The position numbers were made by a program, and so were the translations under genes. 64,000 bases of DNA from Muscardinus avellanarius (taxonomy: Eukaryota > Chordata > Mammalia > Rodentia > Gliridae): the NCBI GenBank assembly GCA_963383645.1, contig OY726572.1, positions 73,805,684 to 73,869,683 on the forward strand, given 5' to 3'. The notes beneath the pieces are model-generated. The model searched no databases and had not been told where the DNA came from. It saw only the letters and a list, made by a program, of their open reading frames with translations. Positions 46,703-59,570 of this stretch are shown here, piece by piece; within the stretch, counting starts at the first letter, position 1, and each line of letters begins with the position of its first letter.

Positions 46703-46830
46703 TGTCAAGTGGTGTGCAGTGTCACTTGCCTGTAATCAAAGTACCTCTGAGTTTGATATAGAAGGATCGTGTTTGAGGCCACTATGGAAAAACTTAGTGA
46801 GATCGTGTTTCAAATTAAAAATAAAATAGA
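46703..46830 (+). mobile_element. B1 monomer fragment, diverged
   Basis: tgcctgtaatcaaagtacc, tttgaggccactatgg, aacttagtgagatcgtg, and an A-rich end; no ID-like half. Confidence 0.75.
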
Positions 46831-46889
46831 ACACCACCCTTTTATTATTTCAATTCACATATAGTTATTCTTATTACCTTAGAAGTGGT

Positions 46890-47125
46890 TGAAAGCACAA
46901 ATTCTATAACCAGACATTCTACGTTAAAATGAAAATTCCTTTACCTATTTTTAAAGTTGTTGGCAAATTGATTAGCCTTTTTGTGCCTCAGTCTCTTTAT
47001 CTATAAAAATGGAAATGGAAACTACCTGCTAAGCTTTCTATGAGGATTAAGGTAATTGATGCAGTGCTTCAAACACTCTCTGGAGCAGGAAAAACACCAC
47101 ATCAGGGTTAGCTCTTACTGTTAAT
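46890..47125 (-). mobile_element. MIR remnant
   Basis: Reverse MIR pattern: tgtgcctcagtctctttatc, aaaaatggaaatggaaacta, ctatgaggattaaggtaatt. Confidence 0.7.
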
Positions 47126-47173
47126 ATCATCATCACCAACCTCATCATCACCATCACCATCATCATCATCAAA
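47126..47173. repeat. (ATC)n microsatellite
   Basis: Imperfect ATC/ACC triplets directly beside the MIR end. Confidence 0.9.
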
Positions 47174-47899
47174 ATCATTCCATTTTGTTCTAGGTCTTCA
47201 TGCCAGCATATGTTTGGCTTAGAGGTTCTCTTTGCATCAAAATTAATAACACCACAGGATTTTTAGTCCAGCAACCATAGATCCCAAATCCCAAGGCTGA
47301 AGCTGAATCTGTGTGACCCTGGACATATTAATCTTTCTAAGTTAATCCAAATATTTGCTTTTTTTAATCTTTGAAATGAAGCTAAATGTCTATCTCATTG
47401 TGAGATCATATATATACCAAGTGATAACTAAGCAGCTACAATCATTTTTTGCATCATAGATCTGGAAAGGGGTCTTTGAGATCATCAATTATTTTTAATG
47501 TCTGGGGAAGAGAGAGATGTGCTAAAAGTAACTAGAAGTGAGAAGGTAAGATTGACTAAAGTTGAAGAGATTCACACGGAGTAGGGCAAAATACATTTTA
47601 ACATTTGGGAGATTATCATTAGCTACATCTATTGATTATTGAAAACATTAGGTTGGGGTTTTTTCAAATGTAACTATAATGTATAGCACATAAAAACTAA
47701 ATTGTATAAATGGTTTCTTTTATTGGTTTTGCTAGCTCCTCATTTACCAATGTGGACCCTATTTTAAATACTCTAGGGCTTGTGGGTGCATACCCATTGC
47801 ATTTATACCTGAAAGGATTCTTTGTCCTGAAATTGTGTTTATGTAAGATAAAGATCTATTTATAATTACTGAAGCCACAGTTGGCCATGAGAATTAAAT
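47174..47899. other. Intron sequence without recognised features
   Basis: AT-rich; nothing assignable. Confidence 0.5.
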
Positions 47900-48272
47900 A
47901 TAGTTGACCACCTATTATCTAAATGGGTTGTCCCACAGTGAAAGCGTGGTGGATTCCTACCGGCCTCTTTTTCCACCTCAGTAAACCCATGGACCAGTGT
48001 GGCAGGGTGGGGGCCTCTGTGAGGGTATGGACTGGATATCAGCCTGAGCTGCCATTGTCCCCTGTCTAGTTTGTCCGAATGCCTATCTTATTTATCTTAT
48101 TTATTTATGCTTATCGAATGACTTGGAGGTGGCTTAAAATTTTGCTGGTTAAACTGAGGTATTGCTCAGTAATTCTTTAGTTCTCTGTCTCTATAAGTGC
48201 TCCGTATCTACATGCTCCATGGCCTCTCTTTGTTTCTTAAATAAACATACTTTTAAGCTCTCTTTATAAAAA
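47900..48272 (+). mobile_element. Possible ERV LTR remnant with polyadenylation signal
   Basis: The stretch has the feel of an LTR: GC-richer body (47930-48070), then ctctgtctctataagtgctc, and ctttgtttcttaaataaaca with an AATAAA signal. No matching second LTR or internal region was seen, and the family is not recognised. Confidence 0.3.
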
Positions 48273-48953
48273 AGAAGTCACTTGCTGTGCAGAGTAGGGG
48301 TTAGAAAGGATGTCTTCTTTGTTTCAGACCTACCATAATCAGATAACTACCAGCACTACCCCAAGGCAATTTTTGCGAAGTCATTCCAACTACATATATG
48401 GAAATTATGAAGGAATTAAAGAGCCATGCATAGGTGGTGGAAAAATCTATATTAGCTTTTTAGACCTTATTATGGTATCATACACAATGGAATACCAAAA
48501 ACAGCATGACCAGAATATTTTCCTTTTTATAGTCAGACCTACATAGAAAGGTGAATTATATTCCCAGTGTGAGTTTATTAATTTCTAGTAAGAAATATGT
48601 TTACCCAGGGACTATACACCTACATTCACTGGCAGGTACATAGAGTACAATTTTCAAGTTATTTATCACTATATTTTTACTCTTTCCTTAAAAGAAATAA
48701 GTACTGAGAGCATGGAATGGGTCCTCTTTGTTTGGGGGGAACCTTCAAGCAGCAGAAAGATTGTGAGATTGGCTAAGTAATCTGGGAATTAATCAAATTA
48801 TTAGTATCCCAAAGTGTCCAAAAAGTTTGCAATGCAGAGTAGTATATTCTACTTTTTTCAATTTAATGACTGAATTTATTTTGTTTTTGTGTATTTCATA
48901 ATAAACATTTTAAAACTTGAAAATTGACTAGCAAGCTTTTAAGAAGTAATTTT
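48273..48953. other. Intron sequence without recognised features
   Basis: An open frame at 48310-48546 has no recognisable protein. Confidence 0.5.
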
Positions 48954-49152
48954 GATCCAGGCATGGTGATGCATGCTTGTAATCCCAGTTTGGGAGAGGC
49001 TGAAACAGGAGGATCACAGGTTCGCAGCCAACCTCGGGAATTTAGGAAAGCCCTCTACAACTTAGTGAGACTCTGTTTCAAAATAAAGAAATAAAATAGG
49101 GCTGGGGGTATAACTCAGATATATATACTGTTCCTGACTTTAATCCCTAGTA

Positions 49153-49195
<43 letters not shown>
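48954..49195 (+). mobile_element. B1-dID SINE ending in (AC)n
   Basis: gatccaggcatggtgatgca, caggttcgcagccaacc, gggctgggggtataactcag, then ctagtaccacacac running into about 20 AC dinucleotides (49154-49195). Confidence 0.92.
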
Positions 49196-49198
<3 letters not shown>

Positions 49199-50264
49199 TT
49201 TTGCCACCCTTATCTATTACTATAGCTAACTAAGTGCCCCTACATATTCCTAGTTCCCACCTAGGGAGTGAATTGCTTCTTCTCTGTTGCATTTCGAGTT
49301 GTGTCTACTCAGTGGACATTTCTCTACAGATTTTCTGCGAATGTCCCTTGTTAGTGTTTCAGAACCATCAAGTTAAAAGGAAGTAGAAAGCAGGAATTAA
49401 AATTTTGTCTTGAATATCTAGGACCTATCAGGATTCTTCCACACAGCAGGTGTGAATAAATGCTTACAGAATGGTTAAGAAGGCAAGTCAAGTGATATAT
49501 GACTTCATACAGGCAGTGCACAAGGCACACCTTTTTAGATATGATCATACTATCAGACCTGCAAACCAACGCAGTATGGATAGCATTGTCAGTCCCCTGG
49601 CCCACATCCCATAAATTCCCCTCACCTGTAAGGCTGCCTGGCACCCTGTTGGGACATTTTTATCTCTCAAGTTTGATATTTGTTTTAACCTTATTTTAAA
49701 AATGTACTTGTGACTTGGAAGGAGCGAAGCCTGCCTGAGATCTGTCATAACCTCAGCGACGGGCAGTTGATCAGAGAAGTGAAAAACGCATTGATTAGCA
49801 CATTTCAGCTGTTCGTCTACTTGAGATTAGGGTCTTGAATTACCTTAAATCAATATTTCTCATAACCTGTTGCTAGGTCTGCCTGCCACACACATATATT
49901 TTTGGTAGCTGTGCTTTATTATAACTGATAAACTAATGTCAATGTTGGCATTGTATCTTCTTCGACCCAGAACGGCCGTGACAGGGTCACCTCCTGTCAG
50001 TTAGATGAAGAGGACATGTGGCTATCATCACATACAAGAAACTGTTTTTTTCAGTGATGAATGAAAAAGTAGTGACAGGTCAGAAATTAAATATCATGAC
50101 ATTTTCTTCCTAGAATCTGGCAATTCCTTTTTTTTTCACCCACATTCCAGAGAATAAAATCATATTTCTCCACGTTGCATTTTAAAATACAACTTAACTA
50201 TGTTAATTGAGCTGTAATTTTTTAGCACTCTTGACCATGTTCATGATACCAATTACCTGAAAAA

Positions 50265-50267
<3 letters not shown>
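49196..50267. other. Intron sequence with a CpG-retaining stretch
   Basis: No repeat is recognised. The stretch 49715-50010 keeps several CpGs (ggagcgaagcc, cagcgacggg, gaacggccgtgac) in otherwise CpG-poor DNA and is a candidate conserved noncoding element. Confidence 0.35.

Positions 50268-50307
<40 letters not shown>
50268..50307. repeat. (AT)n microsatellite
   Basis: About 20 TA dinucleotides. Confidence 0.95.
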
Positions 50308-50311
<4 letters not shown>

Positions 50312-50397
50312 GTTCTAATAGGTGATAGAATTTTTTTTTATCTTTAATCAACTTTTCTCATCATGGGGATTGCTTCTGTGTTTTGTTTGGCCAAAGT

Positions 50398-51195
50398 CTA
50401 CTTTATTTTTTATGTTTTTTATTGGTGCATTGTAGTCATACTTCTTAATGGGATAAAAGACTTGTGTAGACATACATGCACACATCACCCAATTAGCCCA
50501 TACCTGATCCCCACCCCCTTCCCCCACTTCCTTCCTTCCTTCCCATGCTTGGCTTAGTAATTGACTTTGATATGTTTGTTTAAGTACCTCCTGTGTGTTA
50601 GTTTCCCTCTTCCCCTCTTCCATCCCCTCAGTTAGTTGGCCTTATTTGCTCCTCTATAGGATCTTCTTCTTTATCCAGAGTTCTTCCGGTTATCCATTTC
50701 TCCCTAGCTTTCGCATATTAGGGAAAGCATCAATTTTTTCCTTATTGTGACTAACTAATCTCACTTAGCATAATATCCCCAGTTCCATCCATTTCCCTGT
50801 AAATGACATAATTGTGTTTTTCTTTATGGCTGAGTAAAGTTCCATTGTGTACATATCCCACAGTTTTGTAATCTATTCATCTGTTGATGGAGTTGTTGGC
50901 TGGTCCCATAGTTTAGCAATGGTGAATTGTGTAGCTATGAACATAGATATTCATGCATTAGTTTGGTAGTTTGGTTTCCTTTCTTTTGGGTAGATAACCA
51001 GAAGAGGTATTGCTGGATAAATGGTAAGTTCGTTCCAATTCTTCTTAGGATTCTCCACACTGTTTTCCAAAGTGGTTGCACTAATTTGAAATCCCATCAA
51101 CAATGTTTTAGAGTTCCCACTTCTCTACATCCTCACCAGAATTTATTGTTGTTTGTGTTTTAAATGATTGCCATTCTAGTTAAAGTTAGGTTGAC
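50398..51195 (-). mobile_element. L1 3' end, 5'-truncated, not inverted
   Basis: Continuous minus-strand L1: tail, attggtgcattgtagtcata, pyrimidine-rich 3' UTR, ORF2 C-terminus (aatctattcatctgttgatg), then upstream ORF2 (tctttcttttgggtag-like, ccaaagtggttgcactaatt, atcctcaccagaatttattg). It shows the uninterrupted order that the 9.4 and 55.4 kb copies have lost. Confidence 0.92.
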
Positions 51196-51199
51196 TTAT

Positions 51200-53805
51200 T
51201 ATTCTATTGGGTAGCAAGTTTATGCAAATTATATACATTGTTTTTTATGCTTTGCATTTGTTTTTCTTCTCTCTATATTTTAGTTGGTATAAAATCAGTG
51301 ATGCAAGTCCTATTTAGTTTTACTAATGACAACATAGAGATGACATAGTCACTTGCGAATATTCCACATAAGCATAATACCAAGACATCCAAACTGCTAC
51401 AAAAAGGCACCAATTATAGAGTCTATCTTAGAGAAAGTCAGTTGTGAATTTGTGAAACTACATAAAACCTAGAATGGTTCCCAAAAAGTATAATGAACTA
51501 TTGCAGATAACAAACTGAATGCCAAATTGCAGGAAGAATAAAGCTCAGAGTGAAGAGACCCAACTTCTGCTCTGAGCTCAACCTCTGGCTGGCTGGCTTT
51601 GTGAGTTGAACAACCAACCCACTGACAGTCCTGGATAGTTGTCTAGTCAAATCGAGGGGTGGGGTCCACCAGTGAGCTGCCATTTCTTGTCTTTCAAGTG
51701 TATGTCATCACTGAAGTCCTGAAATTGCTCAGAGTGACATGGAATTATCTTTATAAAATGTGCTAGAAACCTGCTTTGTTTCCTCCAAACAGAGGAAGAA
51801 TACCTTTCTTACACCATTAATTTGCTTAATAGATAGTGTAAAAGCACACCAATTATCCAGACTTGAACAATGACTTAGCAGGCATTGACATGTGGACCCC
51901 TAGGGGGAGCTGTTTGTCCATTTCTTTATTTTAGTTGTCCCCTGCATAATACAAATGCCACATTAGTTCCCAGGCAATGGCTGATGAACGTTCTTTTTAA
52001 CATTTCCCATCTCCTTAAAGGACATTCCAAAAAATTCTCTCAAGATCTGCCCTATTGAAAAGGAGATTATATTTTTATATGTGGTTCAGAACATGTAAAA
52101 GACCAAGTAATAGAAGAAAAAAAAATAACATTTAAAGCTATCTCCAATCAGATGGTTTCCTGGGAGGAATAAGGGTTTTCTGTCCTAAAGGTCATGCTCA
52201 GATTTTAAATTTACTAGAATTACGGCTGCAAGATGTCCTCCAGGGTATTCTTAAATTCTGGACTTTGAACATTAAACCCACCCCTCTAACTCTGCATTTC
52301 TTTGTATATTATATTAATCAGTATGAGGAAATCAAGGTGTCCTTTTTATTTAAATGTTGAGATTATTGTTCTTGGATACTGTCTGCCTCTTTCATTCTAA
52401 GTTAGAAACCAGCATTTTGGCGGTTGTATTATCATCATTTGTCTAATACAAAAAACAAGTTGGAGTCTTGCTTCTGGTTTTTCTCATCACATTAAAAGGT
52501 TTTGAAGTCACACTTCACTTACCAAGTACTGTATCAGGCTACTGACATTTCAGTGGGTTTTGATTTGTGTCATGGTTGTAGGAGAATAGAATAGAGATAC
52601 TGATCAATAGAAACAATTATTGATTTAAGACTATAAATAAGTCAGAAGCATGCTTTTTATAGAGAGACTCGCCTTGCATTTATAGAATTATTGGATCTTC
52701 ACATTTATACACAAGTTAATTTATTGGATGTTTATTTGCTTTACAAACTAATTTACAATAGGCTTTTTAAAAATATCTGGTATCGTGCACTTATTACCAA
52801 GGCACATTTGTTGCATAGTGGAATGTGTGTGCAGATTGCTTTCTTTTCTCTTTATTTAATAAAATTATGAAGTGAACGTTTTGTCACCATGGATCCTCTG
52901 TACTCCATTTTTCTTTTAAACCTTAGAACATCACTATTTAATGTTTCCAAGTTTGCGGTCCTCTCTTGCTTTCGAACTCAAGACAGTGAGCACTTTTTTT
53001 GGAATGTGGCTACGGCTGCATTTAACTGGTCCTTGTAGAGGTCTCAATTGTGAAGCGTGCCATATTGCAGCTTGATGTTTTTCTCTGGCTACAGCAATGT
53101 AAAATTACTCTGCACCATCTCCTCCCAATCCAGGCAAAGGCTACAGCTGAAATAATTAAAATCCATACGCTTAATGATCTGTGCCTTGTGCAAGGTGGTG
53201 CATTACTGTCTCTAACGATGTTTAATAGCTCATAACACTCAATACACTTAATCATCAGTTACTGACATGTGTTGTACTTTTGCATACTGAACATATCTTG
53301 ATGGGGGGAAAATTATGTTGGAACAGATTCAATTATCAATCCTTGGTAAAGAACACTGGGTCTGATGAAATGAGGACAGGCAGCCTTGCACTGAGGCGTT
53401 GTGGCTTCTCTGGGCTTTTGTTAGGCAAAGCAGTTTTGATTGGCGTGTATCAAGTCATGCTTTATTGGCTTCACAGATACAGTAAGAGTGGGACCAAAAT
53501 CCCAGGTTGGGATATAAAGAAACTACTGTCCAGCCACCTAACTGCCTATATCCTGCCCTCTACTAGAGCTTCTGTGTCTTTATATTTAAGATGAGGGTCG
53601 AGATTCCATAGGGATCACAAATTTGCCAATCTCACAATCAATTCAGAGACAGTGGTCTCAACAGATTTCAGAGGTCCTGTACTCACTTCTTATTTTCTCA
53701 GAGCCTACTACCCTTAGTTGAATGACAATGGTTCTGACAGTTTTCTAATTGGGTGATATTACTATTGTTTTGATATAGATTGGGTGATAGATATTTTTGT
53801 TCTGT
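51200..53805. other. 2.6-kb repeat-poor intron block
   Basis: No interspersed repeat is recognised. The stretch 53000-53230 has balanced base composition and motifs typical of constrained noncoding DNA (for example gctgaaataattaaaatcc, with a TAATTA-like core). Constraint is inferred, not shown. Confidence 0.4.
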
Positions 53806-53961
53806 TCTTATGGTACTGGACATTCGAACTTTAAACCACATTCCTGACACTATTTTATTTTTTCATTTTAAAACAGGGTCTTACTAAGTTGCTAAGGCTG
53901 GCCTCGAATCTGTGAGCCTCCCAAGTACTGGGATTACAGGTACACACCACCACCCTCAGCG
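53806..53961 (-). mobile_element. B1-dID SINE, diverged
   Basis: Minus-strand copy: aaacagggtcttactaagtt, gctaaggctggcctcgaatc, and tactgggattacaggtacac; internal part of the B1 half shortened. Confidence 0.88.
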
Positions 53962-53965
53962 TGTA

Positions 53966-54365
53966 TGATGTAATGGTTTGGATTTAGAATATCTCCCTGC
54001 CCCACAGGAAAACAAGGAAGCAAGGGTGGAAGGGGGTATTGGTTACAAAAAGGGCCACTGGGGCATGGCCTGGAATTGTACAAGATCCTCTTCATTCCCT
54101 ACTCTCTCTCTCTTCTTCTGGCCTCCATGATATGAGAGTGCTTTTTGGTATCAGGGTCTAACTGTGCCAAGCACTACCATACATGTTGAGTGCTTAAAGT
54201 ATCCACAGGAGGTACGGCTTATTTCAATGGAGATTTTGCCTGAGAAAATGCAGGAGTTCATTATCTCTGAGCCTGAGAGGAACATTCTGATTGTAAACTG
54301 GCCATTGACATCTGTTGCAATCATGGATTTGAGTCATATCCTTGAATAAAATATATACATTGCAC
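53966..54365 (+). mobile_element. MaLR-type LTR remnant
   Basis: Starts tgatgtaatggtttggattt, as MaLR LTRs of the MST/MT group do, with a ctctctctcttcttctggcc stretch and a late tgaataaaatatat. Boundaries uncertain. Confidence 0.4.
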
Positions 54366-55411
54366 TCAAACACTTTTGTTTCAAGAAAGCTTGCTGTTTG
54401 GTGTTGTACCTTATTAATCTTGCTTTCTTCTTCTAAAGCACATTGAATTTCTTGCAATGCTACACAGGATCCACTTCTCTGAAACTTTTAAGATGTGTAA
54501 CTCAAGAAAAATGAATGTGAAAAAGGTTGGGAGGCAGACATAGGTTTTCCTGCAAAGAGAGAGAACGGCTAAGAAGATAGAAACTTTGGGCTTTTTTCTC
54601 TCATCTTTTCTAGGAATTCTGTAATAGGAAGAAAAATACCAAGTACATTAAGTCTCAGTTATATGCCAGATCATTTATATAATTAGACAAAGGATAAAGA
54701 TGTTGTTAGATAAATGAGGCTTTCTATAATTATGTAAAAGTGGACATGCAGTTGTAAATGATACAGGTAAAACTACTAGTTAAAAATTTAGAGAAAGAGA
54801 ACGCTCTTGAAGACAGCTCATCAAATGTTTCCTGGTGTTGTCCTTGGAAATTAGAAGTTTGGATGCTATTTAGTTCCTTTTAATTGTATTTTTCAAGTCT
54901 TCATAGAGAACACATTTTTTTATAAAGAAAATTTTGAAAGTAAGGTATGAGTGGCACATTGAAATGTCTCTTGGCTTCGCATGTAGTTATCTGTTCTTAT
55001 TCTTATTCTCCTTCTTTCACTGCAATCACTCTGTGGTTTTCATTTTTCTTTATTTTTATTCCATCATTTGATTCCACAGGAAAAGACCTAGGCCCGCCAT
55101 TGCTGAAACAGAACAAATAAAACACAAGTTAATCCTTCTCAGACTCTAGGAAAATCAGTTCTGAGTTGTTCATTCCTTTTCCCTGTATTGTCTGAATGTA
55201 GATGTTCAGTTATTAAGTAAGAAAGTGCTTACCTTACATGCAGGCCACTCTTCCACTTTTTAAACTCTGTCTTCTGCATGGTACTTTTTAAGAAATCAAT
55301 GTTCTATCACCAGCCTGCATCATTTTGCATTTTATTTAGAATTACCTCAAGCTTATGCACCATTGTTATGCATTCCAGTGCTTCAGGATTACCTAGAAAG
55401 CTAATCAAGAA
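54366..55411. other. Intron sequence without recognised features
   Basis: AT-rich; nothing assignable. Confidence 0.5.
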
Positions 55412-56455
55412 TATATTAGTTTGGTAGTTCGGTTTACTTTCTTTTGCGTAGATACCCAGAAGTGGAATTGCTGGATCAAATGGTAGATTTGTTCCCATTC
55501 TTCTGAGGATTATCCATACTGTTTTCCAAAGTGATTGCACTAATTTGCAATCCCACCAACAATGTTTTAGAGTTCCCACTTCTCCACATCCTTGCCAGCA
55601 TTTGTTGTTGTTTGTGTTTTGAATGATTGCCATTCTAGTTCGAGTTAGGTGAAATCTCAGGGTAGTTTTGATTTGCATCTCTCTGATTGCCAATGATATT
55701 GAGCATTTTTCATGCATTTTTTGGCCATTTGAATTTCTTCTTTCGTGAAGTGTCTACTTAGTTCGCATGCCCATTTTTTTTATTAGATTATTTTTTTTTA
55801 GTGTTGAGCTTCTTGAGTTCTCTGTATATTCTAGATATTAGTCCTCTATTGGAGGTGTAGGTGGCAAAAATCTTCTCCCATTCTGTTGACTCTCAGTTGA
55901 GGTCCTAATGCATGTGTATCTACATTCATAGCTGCACAATTCACCATAGCCAAACTATGGAACCAGCCAAGATGTCCATCAACAGATGAATGGATTACAA
56001 AACTGTGAGATAGGTACACAATAGAATTTTACTCAGCCATTAAAAAAACTAAATTACATCATTTTCAGGGAAATGGATGGACTTGGAGGACACTATGCTA
56101 AGTGAAATTAGTCAGTCACAAAAAAGTAAGAAATCAGATGCTCTCCCTAATATGTGAACGCTAAGGAGAAATGGGTCATAGGAGGAACTCTAGATGAAAA
56201 AAGAAATCCTATAGAGGAGCAAAGAAGACAACCTAAATGAGGGGATGGGAGGGGGGGAGAAGGAAATTATCTAAAACATACAATGTACCTAAACATATCG
56301 AAGTCAACCACTAAGCCAAGCAAGGGAAGGAGGGATGGAGGAATAGGGTGGGAATTGAGTAGGGGCTAAATGGGTGACGTGTACATGTACGTCTGCACAA
56401 TTTTTTCACCCCAATATGATGTATGAATATAATACACCAATAAAAAATTAAGAAA
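55412..56455 (+). mobile_element. L1 3' end with 490-bp inverted 5' segment
   Basis: From 55412 to about 55905 the minus strand encodes L1 ORF2; its translation has the conserved [14 protein letters not shown] and [13 protein letters not shown]. From about 55906 to 56455 the + strand carries the following ORF2 C-terminus and 3' UTR (ccaagatgtccatcaacaga, atacaccaataaaaaatta). Both pieces abut at the same L1 position (ccaaactaat / taatgcatgtg), as twin priming predicts. Confidence 0.9.
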
Positions 56456-56479
56456 AATAACATATTAAAGCTAAGCATC

Positions 56480-56798
<319 letters not shown>

Positions 56799-56856
56799 CA
56801 CAAAGAACAATTATAAAAGTACTCTTCCTTAAAACATTAACATTAAGTATTTTATT

Positions 56857-56915
56857 ACTAATTTTTTATTTTTTATTGGTGCATTGCAGTCATACATCTT
56901 AATGAAGTACATGAT
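56857..56915 (-). mobile_element. Short L1 3' tail fragment
   Basis: T-rich run then attggtgcattgcagtcata, the terminal bases of the local L1 family. Confidence 0.75.
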
Positions 56916-57059
56916 GGTAAAGTATTTTTAATTGGAGAAATATTTTGTTGCTTTTAAGCAAGAAACACAAGAATTAGAAGCAGCCTCTGTAACCAGGATA
57001 TTACAAACTCTTCTTACTGTACTGGGGAGATCAAGAAGATAGTGGTAGTAGTGTATTGA

Positions 57060-57275
57060 TGATAATGACTAAGCTCCCATCATGGGTTCAGCCTTGTGCT
57101 GAGTGCCTTGAATGCATCATCATTGATTTTAACTTTAATGACAGTATGTCAGAAGCTATTGTAATTTTCATACCCATTTTAGAGTTGAAGGGACTGAAAC
57201 ACAAAGATTGAAAAGCACTAACCTCACCTATTTAAAAATAATTGGATTGGAATTAGAATCTGAACCCAAATTTTT
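57060..57275 (+). mobile_element. MIR remnant
   Basis: cagccttgtgctgagtgcct, ttttcatacccattttagag, ttgaagggactgaaacacaa, and gaattagaatctgaaccc. Confidence 0.7.
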
Positions 57276-57311
57276 TGTGACTTTAAGACGCTTTTTTTGC
57301 TTTTAATCTAT

Positions 57312-57770
57312 GAGTATCTTAGTCAGCATTCTCACTGATGTAATACATAACAACTGACCACACAACATAGAGAAGGAAGCTGTATTTGCTCACAGTTTAG
57401 GAGATGTCAGCGTTCAGTCTTTATCAGGCAGAATTGCTGGAGCTCAAGGCATGACAGCAGGATGGAGACACAGACATAGAGAGATAGAGATAGAGAGAAA
57501 GAGAAACCAGGAATCTCTTCTCACATAGTGGAAGCCTGAAGCAAGAGAATCACGCAAGGATATTTAAAGACAAAAACACAGCGATCTATGGCTAAACCCA
57601 CAAAGATACACTTTCTCCAGCCACATCCCACCTTCTTAGGTTACAACACAGTAAATCCATTACAATAGGTTTATCCATTGATGAGATTATAATACTCCTG
57701 ACTCAATCAACCCTGAAAATTAATATATGACCTCTTCAGGGGCTATTCTGTATTTAATCATAACAATAAG
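57312..57770. mobile_element. Possible LTR remnant, family unclear
   Basis: cttagtcagcattctcactg, agagaaggaagctgtatttg, ctttctccagccacatccca, and tttatccattgatgagatta occur in the order I associate with an ERVL/MaLR-class LTR. Weak. Confidence 0.35.
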
Positions 57771-59570
57771 TTAAAATGTGTAAAGTTTTTAGTACAGTAC
57801 TTGCACAACATATCTTTATATAAATGACATACATAAGTTGTTTTTTCCACTTGTTCATTTATTTGGTGATGTTAATTTTTCTTTCTTCCACCAGGTAATG
57901 GCAGCTAGTGGTAGGGTAGAGCGAAGCTTTACCATAGAAATACTTCTCTGATCTAGGTCAATAATTAAGGGAAGGAGATTATTATAATATGGACACAAAA
58001 AATTGTCCGATTCTGTTATCCCTTCTTTAGCACTCCATCTGCTTTCCTGTACATTCATAATTTTTCTCAGCTAATACCTTAGTATTATAGAAAAAGCAGC
58101 TCCCCAGGAAAGCAGCTAATTTTATCTTGATAAACTTACTTATCATTTTGTAATATAGATTTTCATTTTATTTCTGTAATCCTAAAACTACAGGGATATA
58201 AGATACATTAAAGTTATAGCTGATTTCAGATTGCCTTTTCTTTGGCATCTTTAACAACATGAGATCATTTGTATCTGCTTAAAATGAGCTTTTAGTTTTA
58301 ATTTAAACTGAATGAAATTACCTTCTCTTTATCTTGGAATAATCTCAGAAGTTAGCATGAGTTTTCCTTTTACAGATTGACATGTGTGTGTTCTCTCTCT
58401 CTCCCTCCCCCTTTTCCCCTCTCCCTCTATCTTCTCTGTCTTTCTCTTTTATGTCTCTCTCTTGTGGACATCTACCAGACTGCGTCCAGCAAGGCTTGCT
58501 GAGATGCTTGATGAGCTTCACCTAAGAGCTCAATTTTGACATCTAGTCACCCACTGACTTTGCAGCAGCGTTGTTGACAAATGTTCAGCGTCTGCTTGGT
58601 GGACTGTATATGGAAACTGGAAACTCATTTTGTTTAGGCATGGTTACTCAAGTAATGCTCAAGCCCCTACATGCTGTGAGGGGCTAGGACTGCTCGCTCA
58701 TCTTGGGGCCATCTATTCTGGGAGTAGCCCTACCTGAGCGGTCTATCCTTGCCCAAGCTAGGGCTTATACTGATTTAACCTATAGAATGTGGAACCAACC
58801 ATGTAGCCCTCCCCCCAGGTCCCTATGCACAGTAACTCTCCCCTTTTATTGAATAAGGGGATTTATTTTATTTTTGGAGATGCTGACTTAACCATTAATA
58901 CTTTATGCAGATTTATCTAGGTTAATTTATGGTTATTCTCCTACTAGCTCATCAAATTCACATTGGTTATAATGACCTTTTAAACGGCACTGGAAAAAGT
59001 TGAAAAAAAGGTAGCTTTCTTCTCCCTACCACACATATATTTGGGATAGGAAGGAGAAGAGATTTATGTAAACTTGCAGTCAGGGTGGGGCACTTGTGGA
59101 TTGCATATTCATATGGCTTAAAAATTCACCATTGTGCTAGTAGAAGAATGAATTTTTCAGTTTCTCCAAAATTGTTGTTGTATATCAAAGTTTTTATTTG
59201 TGCCTATGTGTAAAGACTAAGCAGGTTGGCATATAAAGTGTTTATTTATATAGATAGACTCTTTTAAACAGCCAACAGCACAATATATTTGCCCACATTT
59301 CTCAAGTATAAAAAGTATCACTGCCATGTTTTAAATAACTATAACACTAACTGGAATTAAATTGCATTCTGATCTGTCTATAAAATGATGAGATTTAAAA
59401 AAAAATTCTTCTGTGTCTTAGGATAAATTATGGGATGCACAGATTCTCAATGTTATAATTGACTTTGTTTAAATAAGCTAAATTTTGCTTAATAGGCAAG
59501 GTAGAATCATTTCCATTAAAATATTAAATGTATTATTTTACTCTAAATTAAGAAACCTATTATATTAACT
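57771..59570. other. Intron sequence, no gene; pyrimidine-rich tract at 58389-58464
   Basis: A CT-rich low-complexity tract is followed by a GC-richer stretch (58465-58860) that may be an unrecognised old repeat. Otherwise AT-rich unique sequence. Confidence 0.4.

Noticed and set aside
55307..55717. 136-codon minus-strand frame as a gene
   Set aside because: It is a piece of L1 ORF2 in an inverted, truncated insertion; no complete ORF2 exists in the window.
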